Made by a program: the position numbers and the translations under genes. The notes beneath the pieces were generated by a model. It saw only the letters and a program-made list of their open reading frames with translations. It did no database searches and was not told the origin of the DNA. Below, in pieces: positions 1 through 8,671 of a stretch of 64,000 nt of DNA (position 1 is the stretch's first letter; each line of letters starts with the position of its first letter). Origin of the DNA: an uncultured Croceitalea sp. (GTDB lineage: Bacteria; Bacteroidota; Bacteroidia; Flavobacteriales; Flavobacteriaceae); NCBI GenBank assembly GCA_947503285.1, contig CANNDD010000004.1:248001-312000 (forward strand), written 5' to 3'.

Positions 1-50
1 TTACACGAAAGGCAAATGAGAATAAACATAAAAAATACGGTACGTGTCAT
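1..50 (-). CDS. Lipoprotein, N-terminus only (cut by left edge)
   Basis: An ATG at 50 on the minus strand opens a frame that runs off the left edge after 16 codons (MTRTVFFMFILICLSC). The peptide is a short basic start, a hydrophobic core and a Cys at residue 16 preceded by Leu-Ser, which is a type II (lipoprotein) signal peptide with lipobox. It begins 43 bp after the pirin stop codon on the same strand, so it is probably co-transcribed with the pirin gene. The mature protein is outside the window and its function cannot be named. Confidence 0.5.
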   Translation of the reverse strand, partial: MTRTVFFMFILICLSC

Positions 51-93
51 AAGGTCACTATCGTTGGATTTGAAAACAAAGCAAGGTCAGGTT

Positions 94-969
94 TTATGAT
101 CCTGGTAAGGGAACGTAAGAGTCATCGTGTTCCATCATCGGAAATGTTTTATCCTTCCAATCGCGTTTTGCCTTTTCAATTTTTTCTTTGGATGCCGAGA
201 CGAAATTCCAATGTATAAAGCGCTCTTCAGAAAAAGCCTCCCCTCCGAAAAGTAGTATATGTGAATTCGCATCAAGTAGGATATCACAGGTATCCTCAAC
301 CTTTGAGACCAAGATATTTCCCTTTTCGATAGCCTGTCCGCAAGCAGTAATCCCGCCTTCTACGATACAAATGCCGATTTCACCCTTCAATTTACCAGAA
401 ATGTCCAAATTATATGCATTTGAGTTCTTAACTTCTACCATGAACAATGGGGAATATACGGGTACAGGTGAGGTTCTATCATATCCCTGGCCGGCGACCA
501 AGGTGAATTTGGCACCGTTATCTTCCCATTTAGGCAATTGATCCGCAGCTATATGGTGAAAACTGGGTTCGATATCCTCAAAATCTTTGGGGAGGGCAAC
601 CCAAATCTGATATCCATGGGCAACAAACTCTTTCCCATTTCGAAGGGCCGTTGGCGTACGTTCCGTATGTGAAACGCCTTTTCCCGCGGTCATCCAGTTT
701 ACTGAACCGGGTTGGATCAGTTGTTTGGTGCCCAAACTGTCCTCATGCATAATCTCGCCCTCAAGCATGAATGTCAACGTAGAAAGGCCAATGTGTGGAT
801 GTTGATCTACATCCATATAATGGTTAGGGCCCAGCTTAGTAGGACCCATATGGTCGATAAAAATGAAGGGGCCTATCATCCTTTTTTTTCGAAAGGGAAT
901 CAACCTACCCACCAAAAAATCACCGATATCACGGCTTCTTTCCTCAATGATCAATCCGATATTCGACAT
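94..969 (-). CDS. Pirin family protein (bicupin)
   Basis: The 291-aa protein has the size and layout of bacterial pirins. The N-terminal cupin carries the metal-site pattern: FIDHMGP near residue 40, then QHPHIGLSTLTFMLEG (His58, His60) and MTAGKGVSHTERT (His and Glu near residues 101-103). The second cupin half follows from about residue 165. Pirins are cytoplasmic Fe(II)-binding proteins; some act as quercetin 2,3-dioxygenases and others as regulators, so the substrate here is open. The start codon is divergent from the serine hydrolase at 1029 with 59 bp between them, and a lipoprotein gene follows downstream. Confidence 0.88.
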   Translation of the reverse strand: MSNIGLIIEERSRDIGDFLVGRLIPFRKKRMIGPFIFIDHMGPTKLGPNHYMDVDQHPHIGLSTLTFMLEGEIMHEDSLGTKQLIQPGSVNWMTAGKGVSHTERTPTALRNGKEFVAHGYQIWVALPKDFEDIEPSFHHIAADQLPKWEDNGAKFTLVAGQGYDRTSPVPVYSPLFMVEVKNSNAYNLDISGKLKGEIGICIVEGGITACGQAIEKGNILVSKVEDTCDILLDANSHILLFGGEAFSEERFIHWNFVSASKEKIEKAKRDWKDKTFPMMEHDDSYVPLPGS

Positions 970-1028
970 ACGGTAAATACTTATATTTAGACTCTGAAAG
1001 TTACGATAAAAACAATTGATTCATCCCT

Positions 1029-2363
1029 ATGAAACGTTTCAAAATAGTACTTCTAATCGTATTGGTCATCGTTGCCGTGGTAGTTTTCCTGAACTATCCC
1101 AAACTTAACATTATCAGTGGCTATGCCTCAAAATATCTTGCCTCAAGTATTTTTATAGCGGGCCATCAACCTGAAATGATCCAAGAAACCGACCTGTCGA
1201 TGCCCTTGATAGAGCTGGCTACCACTACGATAGATCAAGAAAATACAAGTGCCTCGGCCAATGTTTACGGACTCATGACACGTAAGGCAATTGACCGACA
1301 GGGTTTAGGCACGGTGTTGGTAAATAGCGATTATGATGATGGCGAGCAGTATTTGCAACCCAATCGGAATTTTATAAAGATTAATGCCCCTTATCCGTAC
1401 GGACATGAGGCACCGAAAGACTCTTTGTTTACCTCCATTGATTACGGCCAGCTGCAAAAAGCAGTGCAAATGCCTTTCGCCAATAATGCGATTCAAAAGA
1501 CAAGAACCCTTTTAGTGCTCTATAAAGGACACCTTTTACACGAGGATTATATTGAGGGTTTTGATAAGGATACACCTGTACTAGGCTGGTCGATGACCAA
1601 AAGTATTTTGGCTACCTGTTTTGGTGTTTTGTCACATCAACAAAAAATAGCTATGGGCTGGCCTGCGCCAATTGCGGAATGGAAAAATGATGATAGAAAG
1701 AACATCACTTTGAACCATTTGATGCGGATGCAAAGTGGATTGGAATGGAACGAAGATTATTCCGGTATTTCAGATGTTACCAAAATGCTGTTTTTAGACA
1801 GTGACATGACCAAAGCACAGCGAGGCAAAAAGGCGATTGCCAAGCCCACGGAAGTTTGGAACTACTCGTCAGGAACTACGAACCTCCTGTCAGGCATATT
1901 GCGACAACAGTTTCGATCGCACCAAGAATACCTTGATTTTCCGTACCAGGCCCTTATCGATAAAATTGGAGGTCACAGTATGCTTATCGAGGCTGATTTA
2001 GAAGGTAATTATGTAGGATCGTCCTATGCATGGGCAAGTACGCGTGATTGGGCTCGCTTTGGACAATTGTATCTAGACAAAGGTTCTTGGAATGGGGAAC
2101 AGCTTTTTTCTTCTGAATGGGTAGATTACGTCAAAACCCCCACCCAATTATCCGATGGGGTCTATGGAGCTCACTTTTGGCTCAATGCAGAAGGCAAATA
2201 TCCTGACGTTCCTAAAGACCTTTTCTCTATGAATGGATTTCAAGGGCAGTATGTCTTTATAATCCCCTCCAAAGATTTGGTGGTCGTCCGCACCGGTTTG
2301 GCTGAAACACCGGAATTTGATATCAATGGCTTTCTTGCCGCACTGTGCAAAGCCATTGAATAG
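1029..2363 (+). CDS. Membrane-anchored serine hydrolase (beta-lactamase family)
   Basis: The 444-aa protein has an N-terminal transmembrane anchor (about residues 4-22) and a periplasmic class C beta-lactamase-type domain. The catalytic SxxK motif is Ser188-Met-Thr-Lys191, and the second motif is the Tyr-Ser-Ser at residues 279-281 (WNYSSGTTN). These enzymes are penicillin-binding-protein-like hydrolases, including esterases, D-aminopeptidases and carboxypeptidases; the substrate cannot be told. The gene stands alone, divergent from the pirin gene and followed by the tandem small-RNA-like units. It does not resemble the serine hydrolase at 4717 beyond the shared fold. Confidence 0.88.
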   Translation: MKRFKIVLLIVLVIVAVVVFLNYPKLNIISGYASKYLASSIFIAGHQPEMIQETDLSMPLIELATTTIDQENTSASANVYGLMTRKAIDRQGLGTVLVNSDYDDGEQYLQPNRNFIKINAPYPYGHEAPKDSLFTSIDYGQLQKAVQMPFANNAIQKTRTLLVLYKGHLLHEDYIEGFDKDTPVLGWSMTKSILATCFGVLSHQQKIAMGWPAPIAEWKNDDRKNITLNHLMRMQSGLEWNEDYSGISDVTKMLFLDSDMTKAQRGKKAIAKPTEVWNYSSGTTNLLSGILRQQFRSHQEYLDFPYQALIDKIGGHSMLIEADLEGNYVGSSYAWASTRDWARFGQLYLDKGSWNGEQLFSSEWVDYVKTPTQLSDGVYGAHFWLNAEGKYPDVPKDLFSMNGFQGQYVFIIPSKDLVVVRTGLAETPEFDINGFLAALCKAIE

Positions 2364-2470
2364 CGTCTTTGAATGCGCCAAATAGCAGTGTTAGCCCTAC
2401 TTGACCACAAAACGATGCGCATTCACAACAATAATTTCGATTCGAGATACACTACCGCTACATTTACAAC

Positions 2471-2550
2471 GTAATAATCAAGTAAACGATTTTTCATTTT
2501 CATATAGTGTTCTCGTAAAAGAGCCTTGTTCAAAAGACAGGGCTCTTTTT
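2471..2550 (+). ncRNA. Putative small RNA, tandem copy 1
   Basis: The promoter-like TACATTTA at 2459-2466 fits the Bacteroidota -7 box (TAnnTTTG with the last base changed). TTTC lies 20 bp upstream where TTTG would be expected. Transcription would begin near the GTAATAA at 2471. The end is a terminator: 12 paired bases from AAAGAGCCTTGT (from 2518) with ACAGGGCTCTTT, a 7-nt loop, and a T-run to 2550. The predicted RNA is about 80 nt. No homologue or function is recognised. Confidence 0.6.
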
Positions 2551-2700
2551 AGTTTACGGGTATCGCATTGATAGTCAATTTTTAAGACAATAAAGTGAAA
2601 CCGAACTTATAACATTGTTAAAACCCCGATTAGACCACAAAAGGGTTAAAGTTCACAACAATAATTTCGATTCGAGATACACTACAGCTACATTTACACT

Positions 2701-2781
2701 GTAATAACCAAGTAAATAATTTTTTCATTTTCATATAGTGTTCTCGTAAAAGAGCCTTGTTCAAAAGACAGGGCTCTTTTT
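2701..2781 (+). ncRNA. Putative small RNA, tandem copy 2
   Basis: This unit is almost identical to copy 1: TACATTTA at 2689-2696, GTAATAA at 2701, the invariant TTCATTTTCATATAGTG segment at 2725-2741, and the same 12-bp terminator stem with T-run ending near 2781. Promoter, body and terminator are all duplicated, so each unit appears to be a separate transcription unit and not part of one long transcript. Confidence 0.6.
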
Positions 2782-2931
2782 AGTTTACGGATATTGCATT
2801 GACAGCCAATTTTTAAGGCAACAAAAGCAGAATTGAAATACAAAATTGTTAAAACCAAAACTAAACCACAAAAGGATTGAAGTTCACAACAATAATTTCC
2901 AATCGGGTGGTCATGGTAGTACTTTTACTAT

Positions 2932-3014
2932 GTAATAAATCAGAAAGTAAATTTTTTCATTTTCATATAGTGTTCTCGTAAAAGGGCCTTTAGTCGAAAG
3001 ACGGGGCTCTTTTT
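2932..3014 (+). ncRNA. Putative small RNA, tandem copy 3 (diverged)
   Basis: The -7-like box is TACTTTTA at 2920-2927, with TTTCC again at the same distance upstream. The body keeps the TTCATTTTCATATAGTGTTC segment unchanged. The terminator differs in sequence but still folds: one A-U pair becomes G-U, and the top of the stem becomes GTC-GAAA-GAC, a GNRA tetraloop hairpin. The structure is kept while the sequence drifts, which supports a functional RNA. Confidence 0.55.
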
Positions 3015-3192
3015 AGTTTAAATCCTCAAGACCCAAATTAAAAGAAGGTGGATGTTCTACCATGCAGCCCTAGTTTGGGATTCAACACGATGCCTATGCA
3101 ATCAGCAGGTATAGAATAGCATTTTTCTATTTTTAAGTTAGGATATTGTGACTTAAATGCAAAATGCGTTTCTTACGGATAAACACGACAAT

Positions 3193-3582
3193 ATGAAAAA
3201 GCTGGTTATTTTACTTTTAGTAGGTACTTTTTTCAATTTCACGCTCCAGGCGCAGGATTCCACTGGGGTTTCAGATTCTGACAAAGTTCAAATGGAAAAG
3301 ATTGCTAAATCAATCAAAAAAGCCAAGAAGGATGAAAAAGATGCGAAAAAAGCCAAAAAGGCGCTTAAAAAAAGTAGTGCCCTAGCCAACGATATTTCCA
3401 AAACCGAAGCTAACCTCGATTCAGAAAAAGCACGATTAAGGAAATTGCAAACCAAGTTGACCAAAAAACAAGGCAAAATGGATGCCGTGGAACAGAAAAA
3501 GGCTGAACTTAAAATTGCCAAAACGGAGGAACGAATCGAAAAGTTGACCTCACGATTGCAAAAACTTCGAAAAAAGCTTTAA
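3193..3582 (+). CDS. Secreted lysine-rich coiled-coil protein
   Basis: I chose the ATG at 3193 because it gives a clean signal peptide (MKKLVILLLVGTFFNFTLQAQ, cleavage after about residue 21). The frame could start upstream at 3157. The mature ~108 residues are almost entirely charged helix, with repeated KKAKKDEKDAKKAKKALKK-like segments and Leu/Ala heptads, so a periplasmic coiled coil is likely. No enzyme motif is seen. Proteins of this type are common and unnamed in Flavobacteriaceae. It ends 8 bp before the convergent menB stop. Confidence 0.75.
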   Translation: MKKLVILLLVGTFFNFTLQAQDSTGVSDSDKVQMEKIAKSIKKAKKDEKDAKKAKKALKKSSALANDISKTEANLDSEKARLRKLQTKLTKKQGKMDAVEQKKAELKIAKTEERIEKLTSRLQKLRKKL

Positions 3583-3589
3583 AAAATCA

Positions 3590-4432
3590 CTAGGGTAACC
3601 ATTTATCTTTACCAAAATCTGGTTTTCGCTTTTCTAAAAAGGCATTTCTCCCCTCTTTAGCTTCATCGGTCATATAGGCCAAACGGGTAGCTTCACCGGC
3701 AAAAACCTGTTGGCCGACCATACCGTCGTCGGTCAGGTTCATTGCGAATTTCAACATTTTGATGGAGGTCGGTGATTTTGCCAATACCTCTTGCGCCCAT
3801 TGATAGGCAGTTGCCTCTAAATCATCATGGGGGATCACGGCATTCACCATGCCCATCTCAAAGGCCTCTTGAGCAGAGTAATTACGCCCTAAAAAGAAGA
3901 TTTCACGCGCCTTTTTCTGTCCGACCATTTTCGCCAGATAAGCTGACCCATAACCTCCGTCAAAACTCGTGACGTCTGCATCGGTCTGTTTGAAAATCGC
4001 ATGTTCTTTACTGGCCAAGGTCATATCGCAAACCACATGCAGACTATGTCCACCACCTACCGCCCAACCGGGTACCACGGCGATGACTACTTTTGGCATA
4101 AATCGAATCATACGCTGTACCTCAAGAATGTTCAAGCGGTGTTGGCCATCTTGGCCCACATAGCCTTGGTGCCCCCTAGCCTTTTGGTCCCCACCGCTAC
4201 AAAAAGACCAGATACCATCTTTGGTCGATGGGCCTTCAGCAGAAAGCAAGACCACCCCGATCGAAGTATCTTCTTGGGCGTCGTAAAACGCTTTGATCAA
4301 TTCGCTGGTCGTATTGGGGCGAAATGCATTACGCACATTGGGGCGATTAAACGCGATACGGGCTACACCGTTACTTTTTTTATAGGTGATATCCTCAAAT
4401 TCTATGGCGGTCTGCCAATTGGCTGTTGACAT
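3590..4432 (-). CDS. menB: 1,4-dihydroxy-2-naphthoyl-CoA synthase
   Basis: The 280-aa crotonase-fold protein converts o-succinylbenzoyl-CoA to 1,4-dihydroxy-2-naphthoyl-CoA in menaquinone synthesis. Typical MenB signatures are present: FNRPNVRNAFRPNT near residue 28, the oxyanion segment FCSGGDQKARG near residue 77, AVVPGWAVGGGHSLH near residue 118, and SFDGGYGSAYLA near residue 155. The length matches the family. No other men gene is in the window. It is convergent with the coiled-coil protein and has its promoter in the 284-bp gap to 4717. Confidence 0.95.
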   Translation of the reverse strand: MSTANWQTAIEFEDITYKKSNGVARIAFNRPNVRNAFRPNTTSELIKAFYDAQEDTSIGVVLLSAEGPSTKDGIWSFCSGGDQKARGHQGYVGQDGQHRLNILEVQRMIRFMPKVVIAVVPGWAVGGGHSLHVVCDMTLASKEHAIFKQTDADVTSFDGGYGSAYLAKMVGQKKAREIFFLGRNYSAQEAFEMGMVNAVIPHDDLEATAYQWAQEVLAKSPTSIKMLKFAMNLTDDGMVGQQVFAGEATRLAYMTDEAKEGRNAFLEKRKPDFGKDKWLP

Positions 4433-4716
4433 ATGGTGTCTATATTTGGTGAGCTACAAAATAACGGAAATTCCCTCGTATTGTCATTTCGAAATAACTA
4501 CCGCTGTTAAAAACCTTTGAATAAGACAGATATGTTGTGCTTGATAGCATTCGTTTTTTCTGTCAATTTCTTTATCAAACACAAAAAAGGGATTACCTGG
4601 CTTCTAGCCTTTTCGTACCACACATTTGAAACACATTCGTAAAAAAGTAAACCTTCTGTAAGATTTTGAACACTTCAGGCAACCTATAAAGCAAATGAAA
4701 CTTAAATGGTTGTCTA

Positions 4717-6099
4717 ATGAAAACTTCAAAATTACTCATTGTACTTATTATGATATTCGTACTAGGAAAGATAATGCAAGCTCAGTCCCCAAAATTCGAC
4801 TCACGGACACTTGAAACCTACCTTAAGGTAATCAATCATAATAAGGGTTTTAACGGAGAGATACTGATTTCGAATGGACACGACATCATATTTCAAAAAT
4901 CCATAGGGATGGCATCGTTTGAAAATAATATCCAATTGGAAAATGGAGCCAAATATCGAATAGCTTCAATAACTAAAACATTCACAGGTACTCTCATCGC
5001 TATCGCCCAAGAAGAACAAAAGCTAAATGTACATGATAGGGTAAACGACTATCTGATAGCATTGTCACCAAAGTTCAAAGACATTACCATTCTACAACTA
5101 CTAAAACACAGTTCAGGATTACCACATAACGAGGGAATTAAAGACTACTGGCGGATAAAATCAAAACTACAAATGACACCTGAACAAGTCATAAAAGAGA
5201 TTAATGGCCTCGACCTTTTGTTTGAACCAGGTTCAAAAATGAAATATTCGAGTTTAGGCTACTATCTATTGGCATCAATTCTCGAAAACGTTTACAAAAG
5301 CAATTTTGAAGTTATTTTACAGGATAAAATCCTAAGCAAACTACAAATGAAGGAAACCAATGTTGCTGACAACTTAAAAATACTTCCTAAAATGACTTCG
5401 GGTTATCATTTAATTAAGGATGATAGTTTAGTAGTTGCGCCTTACAGAAATTTCTCCTTACTTAAAGGTGCGGGAGACCTATATGCTACCTCTTCTGATT
5501 TATTGAAATGGAATAACAGTTTTTACTCTAATACGCTTTTAACCCAAAAAACCCAAGATATTATATTTGAAAAATCCGACCATCCGATTGCAAAAAATGG
5601 TGACCACTATGGGTATGGTTGGTATCTGAATTCCGATACGCCTAAAAGTTACTATCACGGTGGTGGAACTTGGGGTTATTCCACTTTTACTTCTATGTAT
5701 CCAGATAGCCAAACTAGTATCATCATCTTGAGTAATATATCCGCATTACCCATAAGTAGTATTGCATTGGACGTGGAGAAAATTGTATTTGGCAAACCAT
5801 TTCGGCTTCCATCCATAGAAGAAGTTTCGAAAAAACCTGAATATATGTCGATGTATAGTGGTAAGTTCATTGCAGATGGAAACCAAATGATACTTTCCAT
5901 AATCAACTTCGAAAATAGGCTCTATGCCAAACTTGGAAGAAATCCACCTTTTGAGATCTACCCAAAAACCAATCATCGGTTTTATGGTAAAAAAGTAGAC
6001 GTTGAATTCACTTTTGAAATGAACGAAACCAATTTAGTTACAGGCTTGTTAGCCAATGGAATGGGTAAGTCGTTACAATTTAAAAAAGCGGATAACTAG
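4717..6099 (+). CDS. Secreted serine hydrolase (beta-lactamase family)
   Basis: The 460-aa protein has a signal peptide (about residues 1-22, ending MQAQ) followed by a class C beta-lactamase-like domain. The catalytic motif is Ser84-Ile-Thr-Lys87. The second motif is the Tyr-Ser-Ser at about residues 177-179 (KYSSLGYYLL), and a YHGGGTWGYS segment supplies the third. A C-terminal ~120-residue beta domain follows. The stop codon directly abuts the ATG of the ECF sigma factor, so the two are one transcript. The real substrate is unknown. Confidence 0.85.
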   Translation: MKTSKLLIVLIMIFVLGKIMQAQSPKFDSRTLETYLKVINHNKGFNGEILISNGHDIIFQKSIGMASFENNIQLENGAKYRIASITKTFTGTLIAIAQEEQKLNVHDRVNDYLIALSPKFKDITILQLLKHSSGLPHNEGIKDYWRIKSKLQMTPEQVIKEINGLDLLFEPGSKMKYSSLGYYLLASILENVYKSNFEVILQDKILSKLQMKETNVADNLKILPKMTSGYHLIKDDSLVVAPYRNFSLLKGAGDLYATSSDLLKWNNSFYSNTLLTQKTQDIIFEKSDHPIAKNGDHYGYGWYLNSDTPKSYYHGGGTWGYSTFTSMYPDSQTSIIILSNISALPISSIALDVEKIVFGKPFRLPSIEEVSKKPEYMSMYSGKFIADGNQMILSIINFENRLYAKLGRNPPFEIYPKTNHRFYGKKVDVEFTFEMNETNLVTGLLANGMGKSLQFKKADN

Positions 6100-6573
6100 A
6101 TGGAAAAGGCTTTTCTGAAAAACATAGAAGCCCATCAAGGCATCATTTACAAAGTCTGCAAGATGTACCGAGATACCAAAGAAGACCAAGAAGACTTGTT
6201 TCAAGAAATCGTGCTTCAATTATGGAGGGCATTTCCACACTTTAGGGAAGAATCGAAAATAAGCAGTTGGATGTATCGAATTGCCCTAAATACCGGGATA
6301 GCCATTTTCAGAAAGAACACGATCAACATTGAGTTCAAAAAAGATCTTCTTAATAATACTGTTCAAAACAATACACGAGAAGCCTCAGAAAACGAGGAAC
6401 GCTTATTTGAGGCAATCAGGACTTTGACAAAGGCCGATAGAGCAATAATTGCGCTGTATTTGGAGGATTATCCATACAAGGAAATCGCCGAAATGATTGG
6501 GATCACTGAAAATTATGTAGGCGTCAAAGTCAGCAGAATCAAAGAAAAACTAAAAACAATTTTAAAAAAATAG
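6100..6573 (+). CDS. ECF-type RNA polymerase sigma factor
   Basis: The 157-aa protein has sigma-70 region 2 (about residues 12-75, with DQEDLFQEIVLQLWRAFPHF and SSWMYRIALNTGI) and region 4 (about 100-152, with LTKADRAIIALYLEDYPYKEIAEMIGITENYVGVKVSRIKEKL). There is no region 3, as in ECF factors. It starts right after the hydrolase stop codon and is followed 4 bp later by a membrane protein gene. ECF factors usually sit next to a membrane anti-sigma factor, which makes the downstream gene the obvious partner. Confidence 0.92.
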   Translation: MEKAFLKNIEAHQGIIYKVCKMYRDTKEDQEDLFQEIVLQLWRAFPHFREESKISSWMYRIALNTGIAIFRKNTINIEFKKDLLNNTVQNNTREASENEERLFEAIRTLTKADRAIIALYLEDYPYKEIAEMIGITENYVGVKVSRIKEKLKTILKK

Positions 6574-6577
6574 AAAA

Positions 6578-7132
6578 ATGGACATGGAAAATATAAAATC
6601 TACTTGGAAAAATTCCCAACAAGGTGAAAAAAGCCAAACGGAGCTGCTCATGATGACCAAAATTAATAACCATCCAAAAATTCAAAAGATTAAGATCAAA
6701 TTTTTGATTGAGGCTATTTTGCTATCCGTTTTTTTAACGGTATACTATACCGGGTTAGACGGTGCAACTAAACCGCTATGGGCGAATGCTTTTTTAATTG
6801 TTTGTACGGTGGCGTTTATCATTGTTCGCTTTGTTGGATGGCTTGTCTTGCAAAATCCCGTAAAAGATAGCAACTTAAAAAAGTCGCTTCGACAATTTCA
6901 AACTAATTTAAAAAAAGTGGCACTTTCAATTCTGTTTACCGCATTTTTATCTGGCTCAGCATTCATCATATTTTTCACATCATCAATTGATTTTACGAGA
7001 GAGAAATACTTCTTATTCGCCGGCATGATTTTGGGCCTATTGTGTGCAATATATTTAGCCAACAGGAATTGGATTAGTCGAATTAAGGCAATTAAAACTA
7101 CCCTTGATGAACTAGATGATTCCAACTTTTAA
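6578..7132 (+). CDS. Membrane protein downstream of ECF sigma, possible anti-sigma
   Basis: The 184-aa protein has a soluble N-terminus of about 42 residues (starting MDMENIKSTWKNSQQ), then four hydrophobic segments near residues 44-62, 67-88, 112-132 and 142-160, and a short charged tail. It does not carry a recognisable zinc-binding anti-sigma motif (HxxxCxxC). Position and spacing 4 bp after the sigma gene suggest it controls that sigma, but this is inference from context only. Confidence 0.7.
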   Translation: MDMENIKSTWKNSQQGEKSQTELLMMTKINNHPKIQKIKIKFLIEAILLSVFLTVYYTGLDGATKPLWANAFLIVCTVAFIIVRFVGWLVLQNPVKDSNLKKSLRQFQTNLKKVALSILFTAFLSGSAFIIFFTSSIDFTREKYFLFAGMILGLLCAIYLANRNWISRIKAIKTTLDELDDSNF

Positions 7133-7273
7133 AAAAGTTCCGTAACATAAGATAAAAATAAGGGTGGTTTTTGTGTTTACCCCATTGTCTTTGTTTTTAC
7201 ATGCTTACATATTGATGAAAGATAGTAGTATAGAATCCATTATTGCGCTTAGCCCAAACCATTAACAAAACTT

Positions 7274-8512
7274 CTATTTTTTTTTGTTCTTCTCCTCAAT
7301 CCATTTTGCCATATACTTGGTACTTGCCATAGATTGTTGTTGAAGCAGTTGCCCTATAAAGTTTTTAGCGCGCTGTTCGACGATGTTGGTTCTTAGATTT
7401 TCCAAAACTTTAAAAAAAGCAGGCAGAAGCTTTTCCTTGCTATAAAGTCCGTTGATAATATCAAGGCCATTTTGCTGTTTTTTATGCCATTTTTGCTCGT
7501 TTTGGTATAAATCAATCGCCTTTTGAGCAAAATCATTAGGTTTTTCAGTTATTTCCCCCGCCCAATCCATAGCACCGTACATACCCTCAGCCCCGATTGC
7601 TGTGGTAACACTTGGGATGCCATTTTGCATGGCTCGCGTCAATTTGCCTTTGATACCTGCCCCAAAACGAAGTGGTGCTAAATTGATTCTTGTCTTTTGC
7701 AGTTCCGTATCCAGGTCCTCGACCCAACCATGAACAAGAAAACCTTTTTGTGGTCGATGTAATTCTTGTATTTGTTGTGGGAGGTATGCTCCATAGACAT
7801 GGAGCTTGGCTTCAGGCAACTCTTTTCGAATCAAAGGCCAAATGGCATCGTTCAAATACTTTAGGGCATCAATATTTGGGGCATGCCTGCCATTGCCAAA
7901 ACAGCTAAAATCTTTTCGTTTTTCAAAAACCGGAAATGCTTTTCGGTCTTTCTCCGTGATTGCTTCCAGTAGAAAAGGCAAATGGTATACCAGCACAGCG
8001 GGAATATGGAGTTCTTCCTCCAATAATTTTTTCTCATAATGTGAAACCAGCAGGGTCAAATCAGAACGATAGAGACTGGCGATTTCGCGTTTGGTCATGT
8101 CGTGCTGAAGCCAATGGCTAATTGTAAACTCCTCCCCTTTTCGGTGTACTAGCTGCCTCGTTTTACGCAGGGAGTGCAAATCTTCCGTATTCAAAATACG
8201 CAGGGCCTTTGGCACAAACTCGGCCACGCGCCAGCCAAACTGTTCTTCGACCATAAAACGGTCAAAGACGACCACATCTGGGTTCAACGCTTGAACAAAG
8301 ACGTCAAAACTTGAATCATTCAATGCAATGGGTTGCTCTTGAATTCCTATGCTAGCCAAATCTTCCGAATATTTCGTCTTAGAGGCTGTAGTCGCAAAAA
8401 CGATATGATAGTCATATTCAAGAAAGCCATGAAGCAGTTGCATCATACGATTGCCCGCGGCCGTCGTCTTGGGTTCAGGCCAAATGTAACCGATAACTAG
8501 GGCTTTTTTCAC
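7274..8512 (-). CDS. Glycosyltransferase, GT4-like
   Basis: The 412-aa cytoplasmic protein begins MKKALVIGYIWPEPKTTAAGNRMM, the N-terminal Rossmann start of GT-B glycosyltransferases. The second half has the donor-binding layout: CFGNGRHAPNIDALKYL near residue 202, LHVYGAY, HGWVEDLD, and the glycine-rich RFGAGIKGKLTRAMQNGIPSVTTAIGAEG around residue 280. The family transfers sugars from nucleotide donors; donor and acceptor cannot be read. It is monocistronic, convergent with the sigma-factor operon, and not adjacent to other glycan genes. Confidence 0.85.
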   Translation of the reverse strand: MKKALVIGYIWPEPKTTAAGNRMMQLLHGFLEYDYHIVFATTASKTKYSEDLASIGIQEQPIALNDSSFDVFVQALNPDVVVFDRFMVEEQFGWRVAEFVPKALRILNTEDLHSLRKTRQLVHRKGEEFTISHWLQHDMTKREIASLYRSDLTLLVSHYEKKLLEEELHIPAVLVYHLPFLLEAITEKDRKAFPVFEKRKDFSCFGNGRHAPNIDALKYLNDAIWPLIRKELPEAKLHVYGAYLPQQIQELHRPQKGFLVHGWVEDLDTELQKTRINLAPLRFGAGIKGKLTRAMQNGIPSVTTAIGAEGMYGAMDWAGEITEKPNDFAQKAIDLYQNEQKWHKKQQNGLDIINGLYSKEKLLPAFFKVLENLRTNIVEQRAKNFIGQLLQQQSMASTKYMAKWIEEKNKKK

Positions 8513-8671
8513 GTGTTAAGTTCAAGGATCAAGTTCAAACCCAAAATACAACAAACCAGTTCAATAATGATTGGTAATAGCAAGTGTAATTCATAACAAT
8601 TTAAAAATCAGCACTTCAAAAGCCCATCTTTTTACTTCTGACTTCGCACTTGAAACTTTCTACTTTTACCA

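Larger units (their letters stand above)
2404..3020 (+). repeat. Three tandem ~230-bp intergenic units
   Basis: The same block occurs three times with a period of 230 and 231 bp (the conserved TTCACAACAATAATTTC begins at 2422, 2652 and 2883). Each unit contains an ACCACAAAA stretch, the TTCACAACAATAATTTC block, a TACATTTA or TACTTTTA box 20 bp later, a GTAATAA, an invariant segment through TTCATATAGTGTTCTCG, and a hairpin followed by a T-run. Units 1 and 2 are nearly identical; unit 3 is diverged between the conserved blocks. No protein-coding frame spans a unit. This fills most of the 829-bp gap 2364-3192. Confidence 0.9.

Noticed and set aside
2404-3020. CRISPR-like or phage attachment repeat
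   Set aside because: The period of ~230 bp, the internal promoter and terminator and the lack of spacer-repeat alternation fit tandem RNA genes, not CRISPR; there is no integrase nearby.
4532-4645. 37-codon plus-strand frame in the menB/serine hydrolase gap
   Set aside because: Hydrophobic but with no promoter, paralogue or synonymous-change evidence; the gap is the natural promoter region of both flanking genes.
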